Below are positions 36,353 to 44,306 of a stretch of 64,000 nucleotides of DNA, in pieces (position 1 is the first letter of the stretch; every line of letters starts with the position of its first letter). Below the pieces are notes generated by a model. It was given only the letters and a program-made list of their open reading frames with translations, was not told where the DNA came from and made no database searches. Origin of the DNA: Streptomyces sp. V2I9 (GTDB lineage Bacteria > Actinomycetota > Actinomycetes > Streptomycetales > Streptomycetaceae); NCBI RefSeq assembly GCF_030817475.1, contig NZ_JAUSZJ010000002.1, positions 5,780,626 through 5,844,625 of the forward strand. The letters are read 5' to 3'. A program made the translations under genes and the position numbers.

Positions 36353-36580
36353 ATGGACATGGGCAGGGACAGGGGCGGAGGAACGGACGAGGACGGCACG
36401 TACTGCGCGCCTCCGGGGTCAGGCGCACCGGCGGCGCCGGACAAGACCGTCGCAGGTCCTCCGTACGCCGAGTGCGTGCTGTGCCGCGAGCCGACCGAGT
36501 ACCCGGAGTCGGCCAGGGGTGCGACCCTCTGCCCGGTCTGCGCCTGGCATGAGGCGGGCCGCACGGCTTGTTCCGGCTAG
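36353..36580 (+). CDS. Small zinc-ribbon-like protein
   Basis: A 75-residue protein. The first 35 residues are Gly/Asp/Pro-rich and look unstructured. The second half is compact: YAECVLCREPTEYPE followed by LCPVCAWHEAGRTACSG, giving two CxxC pairs 19 residues apart that could bind one zinc, plus a terminal Cys. Typical small Streptomyces proteins have the same CVLCREPTEYPE core, which supports a real gene. The start is either ATG 36353 or GTG 36347 in GTGAGC. Function unknown. The stop falls inside a 30-bp tandem duplication. Confidence 0.6.
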   Translation: MDMGRDRGGGTDEDGTYCAPPGSGAPAAPDKTVAGPPYAECVLCREPTEYPESARGATLCPVCAWHEAGRTACSG

Positions 36581-36637
36581 GACCTGTCCGGGTGGCCGAG
36601 GTACCGGTAGGACCCGTCCGGGTGGCCGAGGTACCGG
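36578..36637. repeat. 30-bp tandem duplication
   Basis: Two adjacent 30-base copies (36578-36607 and 36608-36637) differ at one position (CCTG versus CCCG). The first copy begins at the stop codon of the small zinc-ribbon gene. It looks like a recent slippage or duplication event. Confidence 0.85.
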
Positions 36638-36724
36638 GCGTGGGAGGCGTGGTCACGATCGCGGACGGTCACTTCCGCGTGAGGATGCGGCAGAACGGTG
36701 AGGCCGTGCGCCGTGGTGGTGGGC

Positions 36725-36980
36725 ATGGATGAGCAGTCCGGGAGTCCGGAACTCCGGGCGTTCCTGTCCCGTCGGCGTCTTCGTCGACATCGGGGATGAG
36801 GTGGCCGGGCTGGTCCCCTTCAGAGAGATCGACGGTCGCCCGGCGGCGAGTCGGGCGGAAGCCTTCGAGGCCGGAGAGCGCATCGCCGTCGTCGTCGCGC
36901 ACATCGATACGCCGAACCGCCGCGTGTTCCTCTCCAGGTCGGAGTGTGTCCCGTACGCAGGTGTCGTACCGCCCACGTGA
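36725..36980 (+). pseudogene. S1 RNA-binding-domain gene remnant
   Basis: Frame 36725 gives MDEQSGSPELRAFLSR, like the N-terminus of Streptomyces S1-domain proteins, then runs out of similarity. One base-phase away (frame 36729) the sequence becomes GVFVDIGDEVAGLVPFREID, then FEAGERIAVVVAHID and RRVFLSRSE, which is an S1 (OB-fold) domain lacking its first beta strand. A deletion of roughly 15 codons with a frame change between the two parts would explain this. The remaining 83-codon frame (36729-36980) could still be translated, but the OB fold would be incomplete. Confidence 0.5.
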
Positions 36981-37276
36981 CGGCTGCGGAGCCCGGACCG
37001 CCGAGGTGAGCGGGGGCGGGCGATCCGGCGGATGCCGACCGGGCCCACCGACGCGACAACCCGGCCACGGACCGAGGGGTGGCGCAGTACCGCTCCCTCC
37101 GTCCCCCGCAGCGGTCGAGGCGTTGTCAAGCGGGCGCGCCTGGCGAGCGCGGGGGGTTCAGGATTGACCTTTTCTCATGGGTTCTCGTGAGTTGACCGAT
37201 TCGCGGCCTTGCGGAGCTATGTGCGGCGGCTCGATGCTGGGGCGGCAACCCGTCCATCACTGAGAGAAGTTGAAGA

Positions 37277-38392
37277 GTGACGCACCGTAAAGTGTATCTG
37301 GCGGTAGGCAGGACGAATACGCGGATCTACCGCTTCGATCCGATCGACGGGGACACCCGCGTGGTCGACAACGTACCGGCGTACCGGGGTGGTTACACCG
37401 CCATGGGTGCGCAGTACCGGGGTGAGGGCAAGGAGCCGCTGCTCTTCGCCGTCAGCGACAACAGGCTCGTCACCATCGACGTGGAGGCCGGCACGGTCTC
37501 GGACGCGGTTGTCGACGGGCTGCCGAGCGGCCTGCGGTGGTACGACGGCGACATGGACATCGACGGGAAGAAGCTGCTCGTCGCGAGCGGTCCCGATGTG
37601 CCCAGCTACACCATCGATGTGGTGACCCGGACGGCGACCGCCGGGCACCCTCCGGGTCCGGGGCGGTGGGACGACTTCGCCCCGCACCCCAAGGACGGCC
37701 GCCTGATCTCGGTCGAGGGCGACAACGGCGACCTGCTCCAGGTGGATCCCCGGAAGAGCCCCATGAAGACCGTGCTCAGGACAGGGGTGTTCCCCCCTGC
37801 CGAGGCCAGTGTGTCCCGTGGTTCCCGGAAGTCCTACTCGGCCACGTTCTTCGACTCCGCCGGGCACTTCTACGCGGTCGACTCGGCGGGCAACGTCAAC
37901 CACCTCGATCTCAGCGGCAGCGCCGTTCCCGACCGCGCCGAGCGGATCGGCGCGGGGAGGATTCCCGTCGACGGCCTGGAGGTCGTGAACGGGGCCGGAC
38001 GCATCACCCCGATGCCGATTCCTCCCAGCTATGACGAGATCGTCGTGACGAAGAAGGCCGTCGGTTCGTGGCAGAGCTACGATCCGCAGGGCCAGGTCTA
38101 CAGCGTCGAACTGACCCTCACCGCCGTCAGCAAGGCCGGAGGCGAGGGGAAGGACACGCGTAAGTTCCGGATCTCGTTCGACCTGCGGACGGCGCCCGGA
38201 TCGAAGGTCGTGGCGTCCGGCGTCGACGTCACGCACGAGGACGGCAAGGTGTACATCTACTCGCGGGCGGATCAGCTGCTGGAGGCAGGCAACGCGCGGC
38301 CCGTCGCGGTACAGATCACGGTGCCCGGCGACCCCGCCAGGCTTCCGCGTGAGTACCCGCTCGACGGACTGAGGGCCACGCGTCTGGCCTGA
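37277..38392 (+). CDS. DUF6923-like beta-propeller protein
   Basis: A 371-residue protein of unknown function. Residues 1 to about 235 are repeated beta strands in the style KVYLAVGRTNTRIYRFDPIDG, LLFAVSDNRLVTIDVEAG, KKLLVASGPDVPSYTIDV and GRLISVEGDNGDLLQVDP. This is a beta-propeller of the DUF6923 kind, often found in surface or secreted proteins. The last 110 residues (SVELTLTAVSKAGG and FRISFDLRTAPGSKVVASG) look like an immunoglobulin-like or cellulose-binding-like beta sandwich. No signal peptide or anchor is seen. GTG 37277 is the only good start, with GAGAGAAG 10-17 bases upstream. The 296-base gap upstream shows no gene and has TTGACC elements that may be promoter parts. Confidence 0.6.
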   Translation: MTHRKVYLAVGRTNTRIYRFDPIDGDTRVVDNVPAYRGGYTAMGAQYRGEGKEPLLFAVSDNRLVTIDVEAGTVSDAVVDGLPSGLRWYDGDMDIDGKKLLVASGPDVPSYTIDVVTRTATAGHPPGPGRWDDFAPHPKDGRLISVEGDNGDLLQVDPRKSPMKTVLRTGVFPPAEASVSRGSRKSYSATFFDSAGHFYAVDSAGNVNHLDLSGSAVPDRAERIGAGRIPVDGLEVVNGAGRITPMPIPPSYDEIVVTKKAVGSWQSYDPQGQVYSVELTLTAVSKAGGEGKDTRKFRISFDLRTAPGSKVVASGVDVTHEDGKVYIYSRADQLLEAGNARPVAVQITVPGDPARLPREYPLDGLRATRLA

Positions 38393-38593
38393 CACCTGCT
38401 CCACGGCCGGTCGCGGCCCTCGCCCCCACCGCAGGGCATGGTCGTGTGGGGCCTCTGACCTGGCCACCGAGAAGCCTCCGCCCACCGGGGAGGGGGCTTC
38501 CCGGCCGCTCCTTCCGCCAGGCGGCCCCGAGCGACCCGCTTCCCGAACCGGTCGCGGAGGACCAGGGCCATCGCCACGACGGCCGCGCCCCGG

Positions 38594-39502
38594 CTACCGC
38601 CCGCCGTCCCCCATCAGCTCCGACACCTTCACGAAGCGGTAGCCGCGCGCGCGGAGTTCCGGCACGATCCGGCGTACCGCCGCCTCCGTGGCCGGGGCAG
38701 CGCTGCGGGTGCAGTGCATCACCACCAGGGACCCCGCGCGTACCCCCTCCAGGACCTGGTCGGCCACCGCGTCGGCGTCCGTGGCGAAGGCGTCGCCGCT
38801 GACCACGTCCCACTGCACGGCCGTCACGTTCGCCGGGGCCAGCGCGCGGAGCGCCGCGTCGTCGTAGCAGCCGCCGGGGAAGCGGAAGTAAGGAACCACG
38901 TTCCGCACCCCCGCCTTCCGGAACGCGGCGAAGGCGCGTTCCACGTCGGCGGTCATCAGGGCCCTGTCGACCACCGGCAGCCCGTAGCAGGGGGAGCTGA
39001 AGGCGTGATGGCTGTACGAGTGGTTGGCGACCTCGAACAGGGGGTCGGCCCCGATGGCCTTCGCCTGCGCCGGGTACTCCTCGGCCCAGCGCCCGGTCAT
39101 GAAGACGGTGGAGGGCACCTTCAACCGGCGGAGCAGCGCGACCAGTTCCGGGTTGTCGAAACGTTCGCCGGAGGCGGCTCGGCGGCCCTGGTCGGCCGTC
39201 ATGTCCGCGTCGAACGTCAGGGCCAGGACCTTCTCCGCCGACCGGCCGCCCGCGTTTCCGCCCCCGCCCGTCACCCTCCGCGTGAAGACCGGGGTACGGC
39301 CCGCCGGGCCGGGGGCCATCGTGGGCGGCTTCCTCGGCCCGGCGGGAGCGGAGGCCGGTGCCGAAGCGGAATCCGGTGCCGGAGCGGCCGCTTTCGGTGG
39401 GGGAGCGGGCGCGGGGGCGGCGCCCCCGCACCCTGTCAGCGCGGCGCAGGCCAGCGCCCCCGCCACCGTCAGAGCCGTCGTCGTCCGCGCAGGAGTGATC
39501 AC
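38594..39502 (-). CDS. Polysaccharide deacetylase lipoprotein (NodB fold)
   Basis: A 302-residue exported protein. A lipobox near residues 22-25 (CAALTGCGG) predicts lipid anchoring, followed by an Ala/Pro linker to about residue 75. The NodB-type domain shows LALTFDADMT (a variant of motif 1, with Asp-Ala-Asp), NHSYSHHAF (motif 2, His pair for metal), YFRFPGGCYD (motif 3) and LVVMHCTRSAA (motif 5 His). It probably removes acetyl groups from GlcNAc or MurNAc polymers in the cell wall. GTG start at 39502. A gene-free 200-base stretch with an imperfect hairpin separates it from the convergent DUF6923-like gene. Confidence 0.87.
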   Translation of the reverse strand: MITPARTTTALTVAGALACAALTGCGGAAPAPAPPPKAAAPAPDSASAPASAPAGPRKPPTMAPGPAGRTPVFTRRVTGGGGNAGGRSAEKVLALTFDADMTADQGRRAASGERFDNPELVALLRRLKVPSTVFMTGRWAEEYPAQAKAIGADPLFEVANHSYSHHAFSSPCYGLPVVDRALMTADVERAFAAFRKAGVRNVVPYFRFPGGCYDDAALRALAPANVTAVQWDVVSGDAFATDADAVADQVLEGVRAGSLVVMHCTRSAAPATEAAVRRIVPELRARGYRFVKVSELMGDGGR

Positions 39503-39577
39503 TCACGGAAAATATCCGACAATCCGCTCATATTGGTCGATGGCGCTCCGAGGTGAACCCGATGGGCGGCGGCTGTC

Positions 39578-40951
39578 TCAGCACCACGGCCCCGTCACCG
39601 CGAACGTCGTCCCCGGCGTGTAGCAGTTCACGTACATCGTCGAACCGTCCGGTGAGAAGACGACGCCCGCGAACTCGCCCCACTCCGGCTCCCGGGGCGT
39701 CCCGATGTTCTGCCGCCCGCGCGCCATCGTGTACACCTCCCCGCGCCGGGTCACCCCGAGCACGTACTGAGCGCCGCCGCCGTCCTCGCAGACCATCAGC
39801 CCGCCGTCCGCCGCCAGGCAGATGTTGTCGGGGGACTCGCCCGGCAGCTGGATGTCGCTGTCCGGGCCGAAGAGCACGACCAGGGTGAGCCGCCGCTTCT
39901 TCGGCTCGTAGCGCCAGACCTGCCCGTAGTGGTCGGCCGCCGAGCCCTCGTCGCTGCGGGCGAAGCTGGAGACGAAGTAGACCGAGGAGCCGCCCCAGTA
40001 GCAGCCCTCCAGCTTCTGGGCGTGCGTGATGCCCTTCGGGCCGAAGTCCTGGAAGCGGATCGCCGTCTCCTTGGCCAGCGGATCCGGCACGGGAACCCAC
40101 TCGATCCGGTCGAAGCTCGCGCCGGTCTCCTGGACGGCGGAGAGATCGGGCACGCCCGGCACCCGCATCGCCTCCAGCGCCCCGCCCGCCCGGAGCGAAC
40201 CGGTGCCGCCGAGCGGCTTCTCGGGCAGGAAGCGGTAGAACAGACCGAACGGCCTGTCGAACGCGTCCTCCGTCTCGTACACGATTCCGGACTTCGGGTC
40301 CACGGCGATCGCCTCGTGCTGGAAGCGGCCCATCGCGGTCAGCGGGACGGCCCCGGTGCGGCGCGGATCGGCGCCGTCCACCTCGAAGATGAAGCCGTGG
40401 TCCTTGGTGTACCCGTTGGTCCCGGCCCTGTCCTCGTTCTCCTCGCAGGTCAGCCAGGTACGCCACGGAGTGGGCCCGCCCGCGCAGTTGACCGCCGTAC
40501 CGGCGATGGCCACGCGCTCGCCCAGGACCTTGTTGCGGCCGTCCAGCTCCAGGGCCGTACAGCCGCCCTTGGCCGCCGGGTCGTACGTCAGCCCCGCGAC
40601 GGTCGGGACGCCGATCGCGGCGGTGTGCCGGTTCTCGTGGTTGCGGACGAGGTGCACCCGGCCGTTACGGCCCGGAAGCGCCGTCATGCCGTCGTGGTTG
40701 CCGGGCACCGGGCCTTCGCCGGAGCGCAGCGGCTCACCCTGCCGGGACAGCACCCGGTAGCGGAATCCTTTCGGCAGATCGAGCAGGCCGTCCGGGTCGG
40801 GGACGAGGGGGCCGTAGCCGCCGTGGCCACGCGCGGCGGCCGTGCCCGCGAAGAGTTCGGAGAAGGCCCCCGTGAAGGCGATCGCGGCGGCCGCGCCGCT
40901 GCCGGCCAGGACCTGTCGTCGCGTTGCGGTGGAGCGAGGTGCGGTTGACAT
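39578..40951 (-). CDS. PhoX-like (DUF839) protein with Tat signal
   Basis: A 457-residue exported protein. A twin-arginine signal (STATRRQVLAGSGAAAAIAF) begins near residue 8. The mature part is a DUF839/PhoX-type beta-propeller. Blocks are GFRYRVLSRQGEPLRSGE, PGNHDGMTAL, VRNHENR, LTCEENEDRAGT, HGFIFEVDGADP, GRFQHEAIAVDPKSGIVYE and SPDNICLAADGGLMVCEDG. In PhoX the propeller binds iron and calcium and hydrolyses phosphomonoesters; the acidic/Cys pattern here is similar but activity is unproven. ATG 40951 has GGGAG seven bases upstream. Confidence 0.87.
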   Translation of the reverse strand: MSTAPRSTATRRQVLAGSGAAAAIAFTGAFSELFAGTAAARGHGGYGPLVPDPDGLLDLPKGFRYRVLSRQGEPLRSGEGPVPGNHDGMTALPGRNGRVHLVRNHENRHTAAIGVPTVAGLTYDPAAKGGCTALELDGRNKVLGERVAIAGTAVNCAGGPTPWRTWLTCEENEDRAGTNGYTKDHGFIFEVDGADPRRTGAVPLTAMGRFQHEAIAVDPKSGIVYETEDAFDRPFGLFYRFLPEKPLGGTGSLRAGGALEAMRVPGVPDLSAVQETGASFDRIEWVPVPDPLAKETAIRFQDFGPKGITHAQKLEGCYWGGSSVYFVSSFARSDEGSAADHYGQVWRYEPKKRRLTLVVLFGPDSDIQLPGESPDNICLAADGGLMVCEDGGGAQYVLGVTRRGEVYTMARGRQNIGTPREPEWGEFAGVVFSPDGSTMYVNCYTPGTTFAVTGPWC

Positions 40952-41056
40952 GAGGTGACTCCCTGTTGGCGGACAGGTGAAGTGACCCGCACGTGTGTAG
41001 CACGCACAGAGGCGCGGGGGAACCATGCGCGCCCCCGCGCCTCGTGGTGCTGCTGG

Positions 41057-41081
41057 GACGGCCCTGGTGGGAAGGGCCGTC
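41057..41081 (-). terminator. Terminator of the osmC-like gene
   Basis: GACGGCCCT (41057-41065) pairs with AGGGCCGTC (41073-41081) with a seven-base loop, 54 bases beyond the OsmC-like stop. Confidence 0.65.
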
Positions 41082-41134
41082 CGCCAGTGGTCGGGCGGCC
41101 GATCCGGACAGGCCGTCCCGGCGGACCCGGCCGG

Positions 41135-41560
41135 TCAGGCCAGCGACGCCGTCAGGGTGATCGTCGTGCCCGAAAGGGCCTGGCTGACCGGGCAGTTCGC
41201 CTTGGCGTCCTCGGCCGCCTTCACGAAGTCCGCCTCGTCGAGACCGGGGACCGTGCCCTGGACCGTGAGGTGGATGCCGGTGATGCCGGTGCCGGGCTGG
41301 AAGGTCACGTCGGCCTTCGTCTCCAGCTTGGTGGGCGGGGTGCCGGCCCCGGCCAGCCCGTGGGAGAGCGCCATCGAGAAGCAGCTGGAGTGCGCGGCCG
41401 CGATCAGCTCCTCCGGGCTGGTCATGCCGTTCGCCTGCTCCGAGCGCGCGGGCCAGGAGACGGGGTACTCCCCGATGCCGGAGGAGTCGAGGGAGACGAC
41501 CCCCTTGCCCTCGATCAGGTTGCCTTCCCAGACCGTGTGCGCGTGACGCGTGGTAGCCAT
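41135..41560 (-). CDS. OsmC family peroxiredoxin
   Basis: A 141-residue thiol peroxidase of the OsmC/Ohr family, which reduces organic hydroperoxides. The two redox Cys are present: AAHSSCFSMALSHGL near residue 57 and AKANCPVSQALSG near 121. The N-terminal beta part is TRHAHTVWEGNLIEGKGVV. Length fits the family. It is a cytosolic dimer in relatives. The gene stands alone, 93 bases upstream of the ZapE-like stop, with AAGGG before ATG 41560. Confidence 0.92.
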   Translation of the reverse strand: MATTRHAHTVWEGNLIEGKGVVSLDSSGIGEYPVSWPARSEQANGMTSPEELIAAAHSSCFSMALSHGLAGAGTPPTKLETKADVTFQPGTGITGIHLTVQGTVPGLDEADFVKAAEDAKANCPVSQALSGTTITLTASLA

Positions 41561-41653
41561 GCTGGAATCCCTTCGAACGGTGTGCGCGGTTGTACGGGTA
41601 ATGGCGGGGTGCGCCCGTCGTGCGCCGCTCCCCGCCGCGTTACGCCCCCGAAC

Positions 41654-42748
41654 CTACTGCGCCACCAGGCTCTTCGCGTCACGCGCCAGCGCGGTCAGCC
41701 GGGAGATCGCACGGAAGTACTTCTTCCGGTACCCGCCGTTCAGCATCTCGTCGCTGAACAGCTGGTCGAACGGCAGCCCCGAGGCCAGCACCGGGACCTC
41801 CCGGTCGTACAGCCGGTCGGCCAGCACCACCAGGCGCAGGGCGGTCGACTGGTCGGGCACCGCCGTCACCCCGGTCAGGCACACCGCGCCCAGCTCGTCG
41901 GTGAGCGCCCCGTACCGGCTCGGGTGCACCTTGGCCAGGTGGCCCAGCAGCGCCGGGAAGTCGTCCAGCGACGCGCCCGGCGTGGCATACGCGGTCCGGG
42001 TCACCTGCTCGTCCGTGTACGGCGGCGGGGCCTCGGGCAGCCCGCGGTGCCGGTAGTCCTCGCCGTCGATGCGCAACGGACGGAAGTGCGCGGACAGGCC
42101 CTGGATCTCGCGCAGGAAGTCGGCGGCGGCGAACCGGCCCTCACCGAGCTTGCCCGGCAGCGTGTTCGAGGTCGCGGCCAGCGCCACTCCGGCCTCCACC
42201 AGCCGGCTGAGCAGCGACGACACCAGCACCGTGTCACCCGGATCGTCCAGCTCGAACTCGTCGATGCACAGGAGCCGGTGCCCGCTGAGCGTCCGCACGG
42301 TCTGCTGGAAGCCCAGCGCGCCCACCAGGTTCGTCAGCTCCACGAACGTGCCGAACGCCTTCAGCGACGGCTCGGCCGGGGTGGCGTGCCACAGGGAGGC
42401 CAGCAGGTGGGTCTTGCCGACGCCGTAGCCGCCGTCGAGGTAGACCCCGCGCGGCCCGGCCGGCGCGGCCGGCTTCTTGCTCCCGAACCACCGGCGGCGG
42501 CCGGACCCCGTCGCGTGCGCCCCGCCGAGCCCGGCGGCGAACCCCGCCAGGACCGTGACCGCCTCGCTCTGGCTGGGCTGGTTCGGGTCGGGTACGTACG
42601 TGTCGAAGCGCACCGAATCGAAGCGCGGCGGCGGCACCATCTCGGCGACCAGACGGTCGGCGGGGACGTGCGGCTCGCGGGCGCACAGGGACAGCGGGGC
42701 CGTTTCGGAGAGGGGGCTCTGCCCCGGAAACGCGGTGGATGACGACAC
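41654..42748 (-). CDS. zapE: ZapE/AFG1-like ATPase
   Basis: A 364-residue AAA-type ATPase. Walker A is GGYGVGKTHLLASLW near residues 100-114, and Walker B is LLCIDEFELDDPG. ATSNTLPGKLGEGRF contains the sensor-1 Asn and a conserved family block. FSDEMLNGGYRKKYFRAISRL is at the C-terminus. In E. coli ZapE interacts with FtsZ during division; in actinobacteria the role is not established. GTG 42748 is chosen because the family starts near RFDSVRFDTYVPD; upstream frame to 42826 is not conserved. It is divergent from the RibD-like gene with 37 bases between starts. Confidence 0.88.
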   Translation of the reverse strand: MSSSTAFPGQSPLSETAPLSLCAREPHVPADRLVAEMVPPPRFDSVRFDTYVPDPNQPSQSEAVTVLAGFAAGLGGAHATGSGRRRWFGSKKPAAPAGPRGVYLDGGYGVGKTHLLASLWHATPAEPSLKAFGTFVELTNLVGALGFQQTVRTLSGHRLLCIDEFELDDPGDTVLVSSLLSRLVEAGVALAATSNTLPGKLGEGRFAAADFLREIQGLSAHFRPLRIDGEDYRHRGLPEAPPPYTDEQVTRTAYATPGASLDDFPALLGHLAKVHPSRYGALTDELGAVCLTGVTAVPDQSTALRLVVLADRLYDREVPVLASGLPFDQLFSDEMLNGGYRKKYFRAISRLTALARDAKSLVAQ

Positions 42749-42785
42749 AACTCTCCACCCTAAGGCCCGTGCCAGACTGCAACCC

Positions 42786-43623
42786 ATGCGAAGCCTGTTC
42801 CCTGTGACGGACCTGACAACGAGCACGTCGGGAGGTGAGGGCCCGGCCGGGCCCCCGACCGACCGCGAGTGGAGCCTCGACGAGCTGGCGGAGGTGTACG
42901 CCTACCCCGCCCACCCGCACGGTGGAGCGCCCGGAGGAACCGGAACGCCCGGCGTCTCCTGGCTGCGCGCCAACATGGTCTCCACCCTCGACGGCGCCGC
43001 CCAGCACGACGGCCGCTCGCAGCCCATCTCCTGCGCCGCCGACATGCGGATCTTCGGCACCCTGCGGGCCCTGGCCGATGTGGTGATCGCCGGGGCGGAG
43101 ACCGTACGCCAGGAGGGGTACCGCCCCGCCCGCGCCCGCGAGGCGTTCGCGGCCCGGCGGGCTGCCGCCGGGCAGGGCCCCGCCCCCGCCGTCGCGGTGG
43201 TGAGCGGCTCCCTGGACCTGGACTTCTCGCTGCCGCTGTTCACCGAGCCGCTGGTCCCCACCCTCGTCCTGACCGGTGCCAAGGCCCCCGCCGACCGCGT
43301 GGAAGCGGCCAGGAAGGCGGGTGCGGAGGTGGTGATCGCGGGCGACGGCGCCGGGGTGGACCCGGCCCGTGCCGTGCGCGAACTGGCCGACCGGGGGGTT
43401 GCGCCGGCAGCTCACCGAGGGCGGCCCCCGGCTGCTCGGTCAGTTCGTGGCGGCCGGGGTGCTGGACGAGCTCTGCCTGACGATCGCCCCGATGCTCACA
43501 GCGGGTGACGCTCAGCGCATCGCCGGAGGGCCTGGAATCGCCGTGCCGGAACGTTTTTCCCTGGCATCACTGCTGGAAGAGGCCGGTTTCCTCTTCTCTC
43601 GGTACCGTCGGACTGACAGTTAG
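42786..43623 (+). pseudogene. Pyrimidine reductase (RibD C-terminal domain), frameshifted
   Basis: The intact protein would be 278 residues of the RibD_C/dihydrofolate-reductase-like fold. Frame 42786 encodes WLRANMVSTLDGAAQHDGRS, MRIFGTLRALADVVIAGAET and ARAVRELADRG, then leaves family sequence at a run of six G (43393-43398). The frame starting with LRRQLTEGGPRLLGQFVAAG continues to DAQRIAGG and FLFSRYRR at 43623. Removing one G joins both parts exactly. If real, the protein is truncated after about 204 native residues with a 37-residue scrambled tail. A sequencing error in the homopolymer is equally likely. Confidence 0.85.
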
Positions 43624-43769
43624 CGGAATTTACCGTTCCGCTTAGCGTCGGATGGGCACACTTACCCCTGCAGTCCCCGTGGAAGCACGGGGAAGGATGG
43701 TTTCAGCAAACGACCGTCCCCGGCCGCACGCGCCGGGGACGAGACGAAGAAGCGGAAGGGCGCCCTGTC

Positions 43770-44240
43770 GTGTTCACAAGCGTTTTGATGATCGAGAAGC
43801 CGCTCACTCCCGAGGACGTGGACTTCGTCACCACGCTCCACGGCGAGGAGCGGATCTCGTTCGTCGTTCTGTTGCAGCCGCGCGGCGACCAGGCCGATGT
43901 TCTGCTGCGCGCGATCGACGACGTGGCGATGGGGGAGCTGAAGGAAGCGGTCCGCGAGGGGGAGGAGCCGGAGGGCGGCGAGGCCCGCGAGCCCGCGGAG
44001 ATGGGTCTCGAATACTCGCTCCGCGCCCTGCGCCAGGCGGGAGCCGAGGCGGTCGGGCAGGTGATCGAGGACCACCCCCTCGACAGGCTGAAGACCGTCG
44101 TCGAGGAGGCGGGCGCCGACGAGGTCATCGTCCTGACCGCCCCGCACTACGTGGAGGAGTTCTTCCACCGCGACTGGGCCTCCCGCGCCCGCCACAAGGT
44201 CGGCGTCCCGGTGCTCAAGCTCTTCGCGCACAGCGAATAG
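43770..44240 (+). CDS. Conserved actinobacterial protein of unknown function
   Basis: A 156-residue soluble protein. It begins MFTSVLMIEKPLTPEDVDFV and carries ISFVVLLQPRGDQADVLLRAID, an acidic loop EGEEPEGGEA, and ADEVIVLTAPHYVEEFFHRDW. The alternation of strands and helices and the C-terminal VPVLKLFAHSE suggest a Rossmann-like or UspA-like fold. Homologues are often labelled indole-3-glycerol phosphate synthase, but it is too short and lacks that enzyme's barrel motifs. It is 66 bases upstream of murC on the same strand, so it may share its transcript. Confidence 0.75.
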   Translation: MFTSVLMIEKPLTPEDVDFVTTLHGEERISFVVLLQPRGDQADVLLRAIDDVAMGELKEAVREGEEPEGGEAREPAEMGLEYSLRALRQAGAEAVGQVIEDHPLDRLKTVVEEAGADEVIVLTAPHYVEEFFHRDWASRARHKVGVPVLKLFAHSE

Positions 44241-44306
44241 GCTGGGCGTGCGGCCCGGAGTGGCACCGGTCCGCGACCCAGGAACCCGAAACCCGCAGGA
44301 GCACAG

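Noticed and set aside
43770-44240. Annotation as indole-3-glycerol phosphate synthase
   Set aside because: At 156 residues it is far too short for the TrpC barrel and lacks its phosphate-binding and catalytic motifs.
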